A stretch of DNA of 64,000 bases from NCBI RefSeq assembly GCF_000004075.3, contig NC_026656.2:20160607-20224606 (forward strand). Direction: 5' to 3'. Below, piece after piece: positions 12,765 to 28,793 of the stretch. The number at the start of each line of letters is the position of its first letter. Position 1 is the stretch's first letter. Both the position numbers and the translations under genes were made by a program. This DNA comes from Cucumis sativus. Its lineage: Eukaryota; Streptophyta; Magnoliopsida; Cucurbitales; Cucurbitaceae. A model generated the notes under the pieces. It worked only from the letters and a program-made list of their open reading frames with translations. It was not told the DNA's origin and did no database searches.

Positions 12765-13324
12765 ATGGAGTCTAGGAAGTTGACAGTTGATGCGGATTTT
12801 GCTACAAGTGTTTTATGTGATGACTGGAATAGAAAGGAAGAAAAGTCCATTATCTCTCATTTCCAATTTACTGTAGCATATTCAGAAGGTTCAACCAGTT
12901 CGATTGGATCAATATCGTCATCGAGCGTTTGTGACGAAGATGCATTATCGTCATTCTCTTCTTCTTCTTCTTGTTCGTCTTTGTCCTCGACTTCATCTTT
13001 GTTGTCCCAAAGTGAACTTCGTGAGCAACAACTTCCTATCAAGTAAGTTAAAGTGTCAAGTCCCCCCAAATTTTCTTTACACTATGCTTAAATGGCATCT
13101 AATTCATATGTTTGTTATGCAGAAAAGGGTTGTCAAAATTTTATGAAGGGAAATCACGAACCTTTTCATCTTTATCAGATGTGAAATCCATAGAAGACTT
13201 AGCAAAGAGAGAAAATGATTACAAAAAGAAAGACACTCGAATTAGTCCCAGGGCTACTATTTCAAAGAAGCATGGAAGGAGCTCTTTTGCAACCATGCTG
13301 TCTAAGGCAGACACTTTACTTTGA
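12765..13324 (+). CDS. OXIDATIVE STRESS 3 (OXS3)-like nuclear protein
   Basis: Two exons (12765-13042, 13123-13324) give 159 residues starting [13 protein letters not shown] serine-rich central tract with scattered acidic residues (about 60-85) is followed by the family signature [20 protein letters not shown] and then [11 protein letters not shown]3 and its O3L relatives are small plant nuclear proteins linked to tolerance of heavy metals and oxidative stress, and later to chromatin and stress-gene control. The signature spans the intron and is intact. An open frame extends upstream to a TTG at 12711, but plant translation starts at ATG, so the ATG at 12765 was used. It is set apart from its neighbours by spacers of 2 kb on each side. 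Confidence 0.85.
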
Positions 13325-14790
13325 GTTGAGAGATTTCATATTCTCAACTAAATATATGCGCCATATGCCTCCTTTGAATAAATTGAAGGTGTTGCTACTT
13401 ATACAAAAATGAAAATAATTTAGAAAAAAAAACAACAACATTAAAGGTAGATAGTTGTGAACTTTAGTAGAAGAGTATCCATTGATTAATTTCTGTAGTA
13501 ATGAAACTTAATTTGATGTGATACCAAATTTTGATAGAAAAAAGAAATTGTGCCTTTATGATGGAGCCTTTTATCTTGCCTTTTTGTTAAAGATAGTAAA
13601 AAGTAAGTATAAGATGAAAATTGCAATAATTATATTAACTTTTATGGTTGGATGAAAAAAATTAAAGTGAGTCTGAAATTACGATCATTATGTTGGGGAC
13701 TCCAAATGATTGGAATAATACAAATTTGAAAGGATGTTACACCTATTTATTCCACCATGTCCATCAAAATAGATCTGACTTTTTTAAAATTGAAAATTAG
13801 TTTGGCACATATATTGGTTAGGTGGAATCCAAGTTGGAAACACCCTTATGTGGACTCCACAATAACAAATAAATAAATTATATACATATATACAGTTAAA
13901 GAAAGGAGAATTTTAAAAAATAATTCTTTTATTTTTAACAATTACTTGAAAATTATTACTTTTATTTTTAAATTTAGATCTAATCTTTTAAACTATGGGT
14001 AAAATGTTTGATATTGGAAGAACATTTCTAGATTTTGTTTTTGCTCCGTTTTTTTAAAATTGTTTAATAAATAGACTTGAAACAGTCAGACTTTTTTTTT
14101 TCAAACGGTAAACTTAAAAATAAAAACGTTTAACAAATTTTAAATTTTTTATATCATACAGTTGCTCAATTTTAAAAAATATTTGTTAGATTCTAAAATA
14201 TTAAAAAATATTTTTAATTTTCTATTAAAACGTTAGTGTTTCCTAAAATTTAATTTTATATCTTTATTATTTTGTAAATAAATATATTATATTTGAGAAC
14301 ATTCCAAAAATAGCAAAAAAAACTTGTATTAGAGTTAATGTCATTACATTTTTTAATTTGATTGCAAAAATAATATGTTTAAAAGTGATGACCTTTCGAT
14401 TAGGTATGATTATAATATGATATCACTGTTTTTTTACGTATTAGCAATATGTAAAAAAATTAGTGTCACGACGGTTTTTTTCTCAACTTTTTATAGTCGA
14501 TTTAAAATACATTTAAAAAATAATGGTAAAATATTTCACTTATTTCTTAAACCACTATTCATGAAATTAATCATGTGAAAATAATGTGTTTTAAACCCAC
14601 CGTAAAAAGTTTAAAGACTAATAACTATGGAGATATAGTCTAAAAATGGAGATAAATTCAGAATTAGTAATTTATTTAAGCAGAAAGAAACTAATAATAA
14701 ATAAAAAATATAAAAAACAAGGAAAGGGACAAGCTCTGGCTTGACTAAACCCCTCTTCCCCGCGTCGACGCCCTCTTTCCTTCATCTTCT
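13325..14790. other. AT-rich spacer, no gene seen
   Basis: After a short trailer the DNA is very AT-rich with many homopolymer runs. No exon, repeat family or RNA gene is recognisable. Confidence 0.5.
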
Positions 14791-14793
14791 TCG

Positions 14794-14806
14794 CTCTCTC
14801 TCTCTC

Positions 14807-14847
<41 letters not shown>
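14794..14847. repeat. (CT)n microsatellite in the poly(A) polymerase leader region
   Basis: About 54 bases of CT repeat, broken by GC near 14819, lie 355-410 bases upstream of the ATG at 15202. The following 350 bases are pyrimidine-rich, as expected of a plant 5' UTR or core promoter. Confidence 0.9.
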
Positions 14848-14855
<8 letters not shown>

Positions 14856-15201
14856 GTGCAGCTCTGAGTTTGACCGGTTTTTGAACCGTCAACCCATCGC
14901 CGGTACGGACTAAGGGTTCGATCTGTTCTCTCTTCCTACTTTTCCAGCCTTCTCTTTCTGTTTCCCCTGTTTGCTTCTCTATGCTTTCTTATTCTAATTC
15001 ATCCTCTCCTATCAAATCTTGATCCCAATTACCCCATTTCATCTTCTATTTTCGGGACAGTTACATCACAATTGCTTTTTTGAGTTAGCTTCAGTTTTCT
15101 CTCATTTTCTCAGATCCTTTTCGTCAATTCTCGGTCAGATTCAGAGTTGCTGCGTGATTCCTCGTGTTTGTGTTAGCTCTGTCTTTTTCGCTGTTTAAGA
15201 A

Positions 15202-20169
<4,968 letters not shown>

Positions 20170-21372
20170 TCAGAATCTAAGCAAAATTCTGGTAAAAAGG
20201 AGTCTTGGGGGATCTGGCTAGAAGGCATGTGTATTTAGATTTGATACATTTTCTGTTAGATAAAAGATTATTTTTCGAAATCTGGCTAAGGGAATGTGCT
20301 TTTTTCCTTTTATTAGTATTTGAGTTGCCTGATCATTGTGTTTATTTTGATCATCTTCTCTTTATGTTGCTTGTTTGGCTCTTTAGCATCCTTTGAACAG
20401 ACTGAATCTGAACCTCAAGGTGACATGCGATGGGCAAATACTGGATGCTGGATGGGTTGTGAGGTCAGACCTGACCATCATTTGGTAAGTATCACCTCAA
20501 TTACTGGCTTTGATTAATGATGTATATGGTGTTCATCATGTATGAACCTGCGGCTTGGGGAGGAGTCACATGGCTTGGTGGCATGGCATATGGTTCAGCT
20601 CCAATATGCTGTTTATTGTCCTTGATCATGGGAATCCGAAGCAGCAGTGTTGGGGAAAAAACCTTAAAGACTGCATGCAATGCTTTGAAGAATCTGGTGC
20701 ATTTCATTTTAGATGCCTGGCACTCGAACCTTCACAGCTTCCCATTTTTAGAAGATGGGAGATTCTTTGTGAAGGAACTGCTCATGCGGTCGTTTCTGGG
20801 GTGAATGCAATCTACACTTCCAAGACCTTCAATCTTGCAGTTTAACCATATTGAGTTCGACTTGCACATTGTACGGGGAAAATTCTTATGTTTTCTTCCA
20901 TTTTATTTCTTGTTTTCTTTTCTTCCTGGGGGGTTGGGGTGGGGGAGAGGGAAGGGAGAGAAAAGGGGAGGGTTGCTTATACTTTAGTTGGGCATCTCAA
21001 GATAGAATGTCAGGACAGTCAATATACCGGTGTCTGTACATCTCACATCTCCAGTGTAGTGTTCTTTATGAAATTCTTTCTTGATTATGAGATTTTTTCT
21101 TCTCTTCTTTATTTGACACGAATTGTATTTGAGTTCAATATCTAGACAATATTGTAGCCATGCAATTGATAAATTGACTACTGCAAGATTCTTTCCATCA
21201 TTAAAATAGAACGTTCCCAATTCTTTGTCCCACTACATCGATAGAAGTTGGGATGGGGGGGGTCTTTGTAGCAATTTTAGTGATTCCGGATCTCAGCTGG
21301 AATATACAAACAGCAATCAATTGAAATGTTTGCTCTAGCTAATTTTCCATAACAGTAATGATCTTGTTGATG
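20170..21372. other. Poly(A) polymerase 3' region and spacer between convergent genes
   Basis: The segment 20390-20485 looks like a further exon ending at a GTAAGT donor, so the 3' UTR may be spliced or an alternative C-terminus may exist. A G-rich run lies at about 20930-20975. Beyond about 21150 the DNA serves as the spacer to the convergent receptor-kinase gene. Confidence 0.45.
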
Positions 21373-24300
21373 TCATAGAGGAGTGCCGAGGAGGGGAATA
21401 GCATCAAATTCAATGGCATGCTTTCTCCTATCACAAGCTTCTGGAGGACTGCATTGGCGTAGAATACGCAGAACTTCTTTCATCGAAGGTCGTATTTCAG
21501 GTAACATGCTCGTACAAATTAGACCAAGTTTGAACATAGTACTCATCTCTTCGAAGTTGCATGGGTTTTTAATTTCCTCATCAAGGGAATCAGTAATAGT
21601 TTTTCCCTCACTATATTGCTGCCATGCCCATTCTGCTAGGCTTGTGTGCTCATCTCCACTGTTAGGTTCCCTTCCTGTTGTAAGCTCCAGGAGTACAACC
21701 CCAAAGCTATAGACATCAATCTTCTCATTTACTTTCGTTGTGTAGGCATACTCTGCAAATACAGATCATGGAAATTTGTCAAACCTATATTTTAGACACT
21801 ATGAAAATAGCATGTTTAGTACAGTCAGTAATGGTCATGGAGATGGAATCCCCTCTAGTTTGGCTAAGAAAAGCAAAATCTAAATATTTCATTTAGATTC
21901 CCTTTAGGTGCTTTGGTGTCTCCCCTTTTATTTCCTTTATTCAATGATATGTTTCTATTCTAAAAAAATTAGTATAAATATTCAAAACAGCGCCATTTTT
22001 GTTTTACAGAGGTTTGCTAAAGCAAGAAATAGCTTGGCAGGCAGGCCTCTACGAATGAAACTAGAAGTGATATGGATTTATATGATCTATGATGATAATC
22101 TTGGATGAACTTACCTGCGGCTATTATATAATTTATAATGTTTGAAGTCTTTGTATTTTCCAAGGATGTTATGGTATGAACTTACCTGGGGCTATGTAGC
22201 CAAATGATCCTGCTATTGCAGAGATGGTGTGGGGCTCTCCCTGACTGGCGAGCATCTTGGCCAACCCAAAATCTGCTATCTTTGCCTGAAACTCACGGTC
22301 TAATAAGATATTACTCGACTTCACATCTCGATGAATGATTGGTGGAGAGCAATCATGGTGCATATAACTGAGGCCCTGTGCAGCTCCAATAGCAATTTGC
22401 AACCTCCGCGGCCAGTCTAAGACAGATTGCTCAAGAAAATTCATTGCTGCAGATGTTAACCTTTTCTTCTTTTTATGAAGCCACCTATCTAGGCTCTGAT
22501 TTTCCATGTATTCATAGACTAAAAGCTTTGAATTCTCATTCCAGACGCAGCATAGCAGCTTCACTATATTTGAATGCCGAATTGAGCCTAGTATTTGAAC
22601 TTCTGCTTGAAATTCTTTCTCAAGTTTTTTATCTAACTCATTGTTACTCCAAATCCTTTTGACAGCTACATAATAACCAGCATGGTTGATGTCTATGCAG
22701 TACACTTTGCCGGATCCACCACTTCCGATCAGATTGGTTTCTGTCAAGTTTGACAAGATATTCGTTTCTGTGAACTCCAATCTCTGGAATGAAGTTAGCT
22801 TCCATGTGTCAGGGTGGCATCTTTCATCCTTTTTACAATAACTTTTATATAGGATGATAATCCATAGTAAAGCAATTACGAGCAAGGTAACAGTGAGAGC
22901 TAGAATGAGGGAAAGATATTTAAAGGACTGATATTTTGAATCTATTTGTCTAGAATAACAGCTCGGAAGGTCAAGTACACCGATGGCAGTACACAGTTTG
23001 GGGTTGTTCAAGAAACTCCTTCCATATGCTATATTCTCGTACTCATCTGGGATTTTCCCTGAAAGCTGATTGGAAGACAAGTTGAGGGAAGCCAGTCTTA
23101 GGTGGCCAATTTCAGGTGGGATTTCACCTGTGAAGTTATTACCTGATAAATCCAGGTATAGGAGGTTAGGAAGAGAACCAAATGCTGCAGGAATATGGCC
23201 TGAAATTTCATTTCTAGAGAGATTTAGAGTATTCAATGATTCCCACGAACCAATTGTCGTTGGAAGTTGGCCTGAGAGTTGATTACCACTCAATACAAGT
23301 GTGGTAAGATGAGGAAGACTTGTCAATCCATCAGGGAACTTACCAGAAAGCAGATTGTCGCTTGCCTCGAATACAATCAAGTTTCGCCAAGCTGACACAT
23401 TTTGAGGAATTTGACCCGAAAATTTGTTGTTATTTATTGCCAGTCTCGAGAGATTCCAAGATAAGCTATCTGGTAACTCACCTGAGAATGAATTTCCATC
23501 TAACATTATGCTCGATAGATTGAAAGTAGTCCAAAGACCTGGAGGAATTTCACCAGAAAAGTTGTTGTTAGAAAGCTGGACTGTTCGTAAAGTCCTACAA
23601 TTGCCAAGCCCTTTCGGCAATTTGCCACTAAGATTGTTGGAAAAAGCAACTACTCCCTGTAAGACGCTATTTTTACAGAGATGTTCAGGTAAGGAACCGC
23701 TTAGTTTATTCATTGAAACCTCCAATGCTTCCAGATTTGAGTGCAGACCCAATTCTTGTGGCAAGCCTCCAGTTAGGCTGTTGTTGAATACACGAAAACC
23801 TTTCAGTTCAGGTAAGAGGCCTAGACTTCCTGGAATCTCTCCAGACAACTGATTTGCAAACAAGTTCAAGACCTGCAACTTTTTTAACTTCCCAAAATCT
23901 TCAGGGATCGTGCCACTTAAATTGTTCGTAGAGAGGTCAACATTGAGTAAGTTTGATGCTCGAATCGACTTGGGTATTTCTCCGGACAATCGGTTTTGGT
24001 AGAGAAATAAGTTGGTTAAATTCTGCAAAGAGAACAACCCAACAGGAATAGAACCTATCAAGTTGTTACTGGATAAATCCAAGTGTTCAAGGCTTAAAAG
24101 TTCCAATAAGCTTTCTGGGATTTGACCTATCAAATTGGACTTTGTCATCCACATATATTTCAACTTCTTCAGTTTCCTGAAATCTTCTGGTATTGGCGAT
24201 GGGACGAGCAAAGTGTTATACGCCATGCTCAAAGTTTCAAGATTGGACAAGTTGCCAATTTCAGCTGGCAATGTGCCATTGCATTGAGTTCTGTAAATTT

Positions 24301-24820
24301 TTAAAGTTCTCAAATCTGACAACTGCCCTAGCGCAGCCGGAAAATCGCCTGAGAAGTTGTTGGCGCTAAGGTCCATGTACTGTAGAGTTTGAAGCCGGTC
24401 TACATCTTGGGGTATTGGACCCACAAAATAGTTTCCTGAAAGATCAAGATATTTGAGCTTGGAACAGTTGTATAAAACTTCTGGGAACTCACCAGGGATA
24501 TAGTTCCATGAAAGATCAAGCACAGTGAGATTTTGCAGGTTACATATGACAGTTGGGACTTTCCCAGTGATAGTCTTGTTCCTCAGAGAGATTCCAATGA
24601 CCGTGCTGTCTCTACAGATGATCTCCGGCCAATCACAGGGCAAGGACGAGGCATTCCATAACCAAAGAGAGGGTGGATTCCCCCATTGTTCTTTGAGATC
24701 AAGCAAGATGGCCTGGTCTACATTGACAGTTTGTGAACTTGCATGGAATTGTATGTAGATGAAGTAGAAAAGGTAAACAGGGAGTAGGGTTGTGAGAAAT
24801 GGCAGTGAAATTCTGGACAT
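21373..24820 (-). CDS. HSL3: LRR receptor-like kinase, HSL3/NUT-like (subfamily XI)
   Basis: Two exons (24820-22186 and 21752-21373 on the minus strand) give 1,004 residues. A signal peptide (about 1-30) is followed by an N-terminal LRR cap with DWPEIIC, about 20 leucine-rich repeats of the LDLSxNxxxGxIP type, a membrane span (about 635-658) and a Ser/Thr kinase. The kinase has the glycine loop IGSGGSGKVY (from 698), lysine 721 in VAVK, HRDVKSSN (about 830) and DFG (about 850), so it is predicted to be an active RD kinase. The single intron falls just after SFGYIAP, typical for subfamily XI. Residue by residue it resembles Arabidopsis AT5G25930, known as HSL3 or NUT, the receptor for CTNIP/SCREW stress peptides. 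The start was set at MSRISLP, which opens the signal peptide, although the frame stays open for 86 codons upstream. Confidence 0.92.
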
Positions 24821-27390
24821 TTTTGGATGCTTCTTTCTAATGGTTATTCTATTCTGGTTGGATTGTTTTTTTCCTTTCCAGAAAAGTAGAGTAACAGAAT
24901 GAGAAAGATGGAGAACTGTATATGAAAGTAGATGCCTTGAACCCATGTTGTTAACATATACTCTACTCTTAAAGACAGTCAAAGCTTGGTGTGGTTTGTT
25001 CTTACACGGCACAGCCAAAGTCCAAAAGCTGGTAACTATATTCATGTTCTTTACCAAACTCACCAATGGATTTGACATGATTGTTACTTTATAGATGTGG
25101 ATATATATTCATTTCCTCAGTTCATGAACATTTCTGTTTTTTTAAGTCTCCCTCCAAGTCCTACATTCCAGTAACTCCAAATTTCCATTACTTTCATGTG
25201 ATATTGGAAAGTATATACGGAGTGGTTTTGAAACGGTTAAAATTACTTAGTCGGATTTAAAATCACTCTCCAATACGTCTTTTATCGGTTTTGGGAGGAC
25301 TTCTTTTGCCTTTTTCAGTTATGTAAAAGTGAAAATCCCTAGGCAACTAGTCGAAGATTTGAATCAATTTTTGTCGTATGAAAATGACATTTAGAAGTAA
25401 AAATATAGAACTGAACATTAAAATGATCATGAATGTTCTCTGAGAGTGATTTTGGACAGCCTGACAAATTCTAGAAGTGGAATATACAAGGATTTATTTA
25501 CATCTTCAGTTGATATGCAACAAATTCTCTTTTATGGGTGTAGTTCTTACAATATTCAAAGTATTGAATCAAAAAAAAGGAGAAAGAATCTTCTTTTTCC
25601 TTGTGATACTGTGATATTAAAATTTGACCAAACTTCGTATAGTAAACTGCCCCATGTTTCCTTTTTGCTTCTATATTATCAATCATGGATTGCTTGGGTG
25701 AAGCAAAAGATTTTGTGCAGCCTCTGTTTTTGACTAAACTGTCAAATCACTTCACATTAAATAATAAGATATCAGAGAGATAGTTGATATTAAATAATGT
25801 AAAATGTGGCTACACTACACTAAATTTAATGCAAGATATGAATCCTTTAATTTTTCTTATTTAATGTTGAAAATGGGTCCCTAATTAAAGTAAAATATGA
25901 AATTGGGTTAGTTGTTTAGGATGAATCCCATCACTGCTGAGGGCATTGTGGCTCTGATTGCTCCACCATCATCAAACATTCAAACATTTTAATGCTATAT
26001 TTAATCAAACACTTGATCAACACTAATCTCAAATAAAGAAGTTAAAACCACTGGATTACGAAAAATTTTGTTATCCTTTCTAGAACATTTTGTTTAAGAA
26101 TACGTCATTCAATAAAAACCAAACAGCACACCTAATCGCAATACATCAACGAGCATCCGACTCATGATAGTTGGCCTTAGCCACATAGTCGTAGAAATTC
26201 AACCATTCACCACATCACACCTAATTAGGCTACAAGTGATAAAAAATTAGGTTATCATATTTATACAATTTTTTGTAATGTGTTTGTTTCATTTTAACGA
26301 AGCTATTTAAATTAGTTTCTTAATTAACCACAGTTTTATTATCAATTTATTTCTAAGATGGGTACAAGTTAACGATATATAGAGTGTTTCTACTATCAAC
26401 TTCAAAGTTAATGATCTAATTTCCTCACTTTAAAAAACGATAAATTATATTTCTTAGTCCTTTTCAATGAATGAACATGAGTGTTTCTCAAAATTTAATA
26501 GTGAACTTAATTAAAACAATAATATCTAAACATTAATCTATATTTGTTTGTTTCTAATCTTTGACCTAAGAGGAGTATTCTTTTACTTAGATTCATTTGT
26601 TTACCAATCCATTTGGATTTGCAACTTGTGCTTTTGCCTTTAAAAGATATATAAGATATGATCCTCAAACATTATTGACTCAAATGGTGGTGAACTACCT
26701 AATTTTTTTTTATAATATGTATTGCTGTCTACATACTGTATTCCAAATTGTATTTTTTTTATTTTTCTTTAGATTATTTCACTTTAATATTGTTACTTTT
26801 TTTTTTTATTGTATCACTAAAAAAATGTAAAAATGAACTTTCTATTATCCCAAAAGGTCTATTTTCCATAGAGGCAAATTTAGGGGTTGTTTAGTGAAAG
26901 AGATGGTTTTATAGGTAACAAAATTAACCTTCCTCTTTAAAGAGAGATTCCTTTTTGTTGATGAAAACAATGTTTTTAGGTATTTGTTTATATTATGTAT
27001 CAAATCAAAAATTCTAAATTCAATTCTCACTTTACTCTACTGGATGAATTGTCAGTAATAGCACAAAAATAGAACTATTTAAATTAAATATAGTAAAATT
27101 TTTAAATAAAGTTGGATGAATTTTGATATATTTTGTAAATAGTTTCAATATAAAAATAAACTATTAGAATATGTTTTATTTGTGAAATATTTTACAATAA
27201 TTCTTTTTGAATTACTCATACAGAATAAATTCAATTGAAACGAAAATAACATCCACATATAATTTTGGAGATCCTCGAAGATGATTTAAGGAGAGAAAAG
27301 GTTATTGAATAAGTTATCTTACGACACAAGAAATTCAAAACTTTAAACCAATAATTTTACAACACTTTTTTTAATGCAAATAAATTAGAG

Positions 27391-27570
27391 ATAGTTGCAA
27401 ATATAGAAAGTATATTTAATATTTGTAACTATAGCAAAATATGTCAAAATCTATCAACGATAAGTGATAGATTTGATCTATCAATAATAGACAATTAAGA
27501 GTCCATCAGTGATAAAAGTTTATTATCGATAAATTTTGTTGTATTTGCAATTTTTATAAAATGTTGCTAT
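27391..27570. repeat. Degenerate palindromic intergenic repeat
   Basis: The segment is full of CTATCA/TGATAG and ATCGATAA pieces in both orientations (for example ATCTATCAACGATAAGTGAT and CCATCAGTGATAAAAGTT), bounded by ATAGTTGCAAATA-like and TTGCAATTTTT-like ends. This is the look of a common cucurbit intergenic repeat. A related piece lies near 46600-46715. Confidence 0.45.
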
Positions 27571-28146
27571 ATACTAATTATTATTCTTCAACTTGTCATT
27601 GTCATTCATTATAATTACTTATCGTTCAAATATTTGATTTGAAACTTTGGGTTGTTTTGGTAGGGAGGTTGGTTTTTGTTGCATGACAAGCAAGACCATG
27701 ATTTGAAAAAGAGCCTTTAACATAATTTTAATGGTGGGTTTGAGGGTTTGATTATAATTAGTTACTCTTGTTTTTGGATTTGTGAACTTTTTGTTTTTAA
27801 TAAGAACCTTGGATTTGAAACTTATGGGTTTTTGGAAAAGTGTAGAAATTCAGTTGGTAGATTGAGTATATCTCTTTTATCTTTTATCTTTTAAACCTTT
27901 TGGGGAGAATGGTTCAAATTCTTTTTTGGACTCTTTTGCTTCCCCTTCCTATTTATTTTAAATTTTCTAAATTTGTCCCTTCATTTATTTGTATTTATGT
28001 GTATGTTGGTCCCTTAAAATGCTTAATTTGTGTCCATGCTCGCTATGTTCATTTAACACGTACCAATTTGAACCATAATTTAGTAGATAAGACGTCAAAT
28101 TGTTAATTACCATTTCAAATATTCATCTCTTTTCCAACTTTTTTTT

Positions 28147-28214
28147 CTTATGAAAAACCTATTCAAATGGTTGAAAAAAATTTCTTATAAAAAACCTATT
28201 CAAATGGTTGAAAA
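28147..28214. repeat. 37-bp tandem duplication
   Basis: Two near-identical copies, period 37, share AAAAACCTATTCAAATGGTT. They lie in spacer DNA. Confidence 0.8.
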
Positions 28215-28793
28215 TAGATATAGATTACATAACAAATGTTTATTATAATTTGGTATTGTTTTGTACACTTGTTGACATATATTATTAATACCTTCCTGAA
28301 TTTGCAATAATACTATTGATTTTAAAATCTAGATTGGTGCAGTGATTCAAATTTCTATTATAGGTCATAGTCACACCATCCAATATTCAAAATGAATTCT
28401 ATTCTTATAAGGTCAAGAGTAATATTACAATTTATGAAAGGAATATTATTTTTTTTATTGCTATATAAATGAAAACATCCTAAAGATTGCACATATAAAA
28501 TATCACACTAGTTTATTGAACTTAAATATGTTTTGGGGGGGAAATTCCTTCTAGAATTAAAGATTCCATAAGATATAATGAGAAGAAGATATTTTATATT
28601 TATGTAGATTTTTTTTCTTTGTTATTATTCATCCTTTGCAAAAATAACGACCTATAAATGGAAAGAGCATACATGATATGATATTTAATACAAGGGAGTA
28701 TTATATACATCAGAAAAGATTGTGTAATTTAGACAAAATGAAAGCTGTAGGCTCAACATAATCTTATATCCACCTTGGTGCCCTCCCACCTTC

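Larger units (their letters stand above)
24821..28793. other. HSL3 upstream region and AT-rich spacer
   Basis: The first few hundred bases should hold the receptor-kinase promoter. The rest is very AT-rich, with a 37-base tandem duplication at about 28147-28214 and a degenerate cucurbit-like repeat at 27391-27570. I see no coding exon on either strand. Confidence 0.5.

Noticed and set aside
20391..20485. Extra coding exon of the poly(A) polymerase
   Set aside because: The frame from exon 11 closes in exon 12 at 20169. This piece is more likely a spliced 3' UTR or an alternative end, so it was left out of the CDS.
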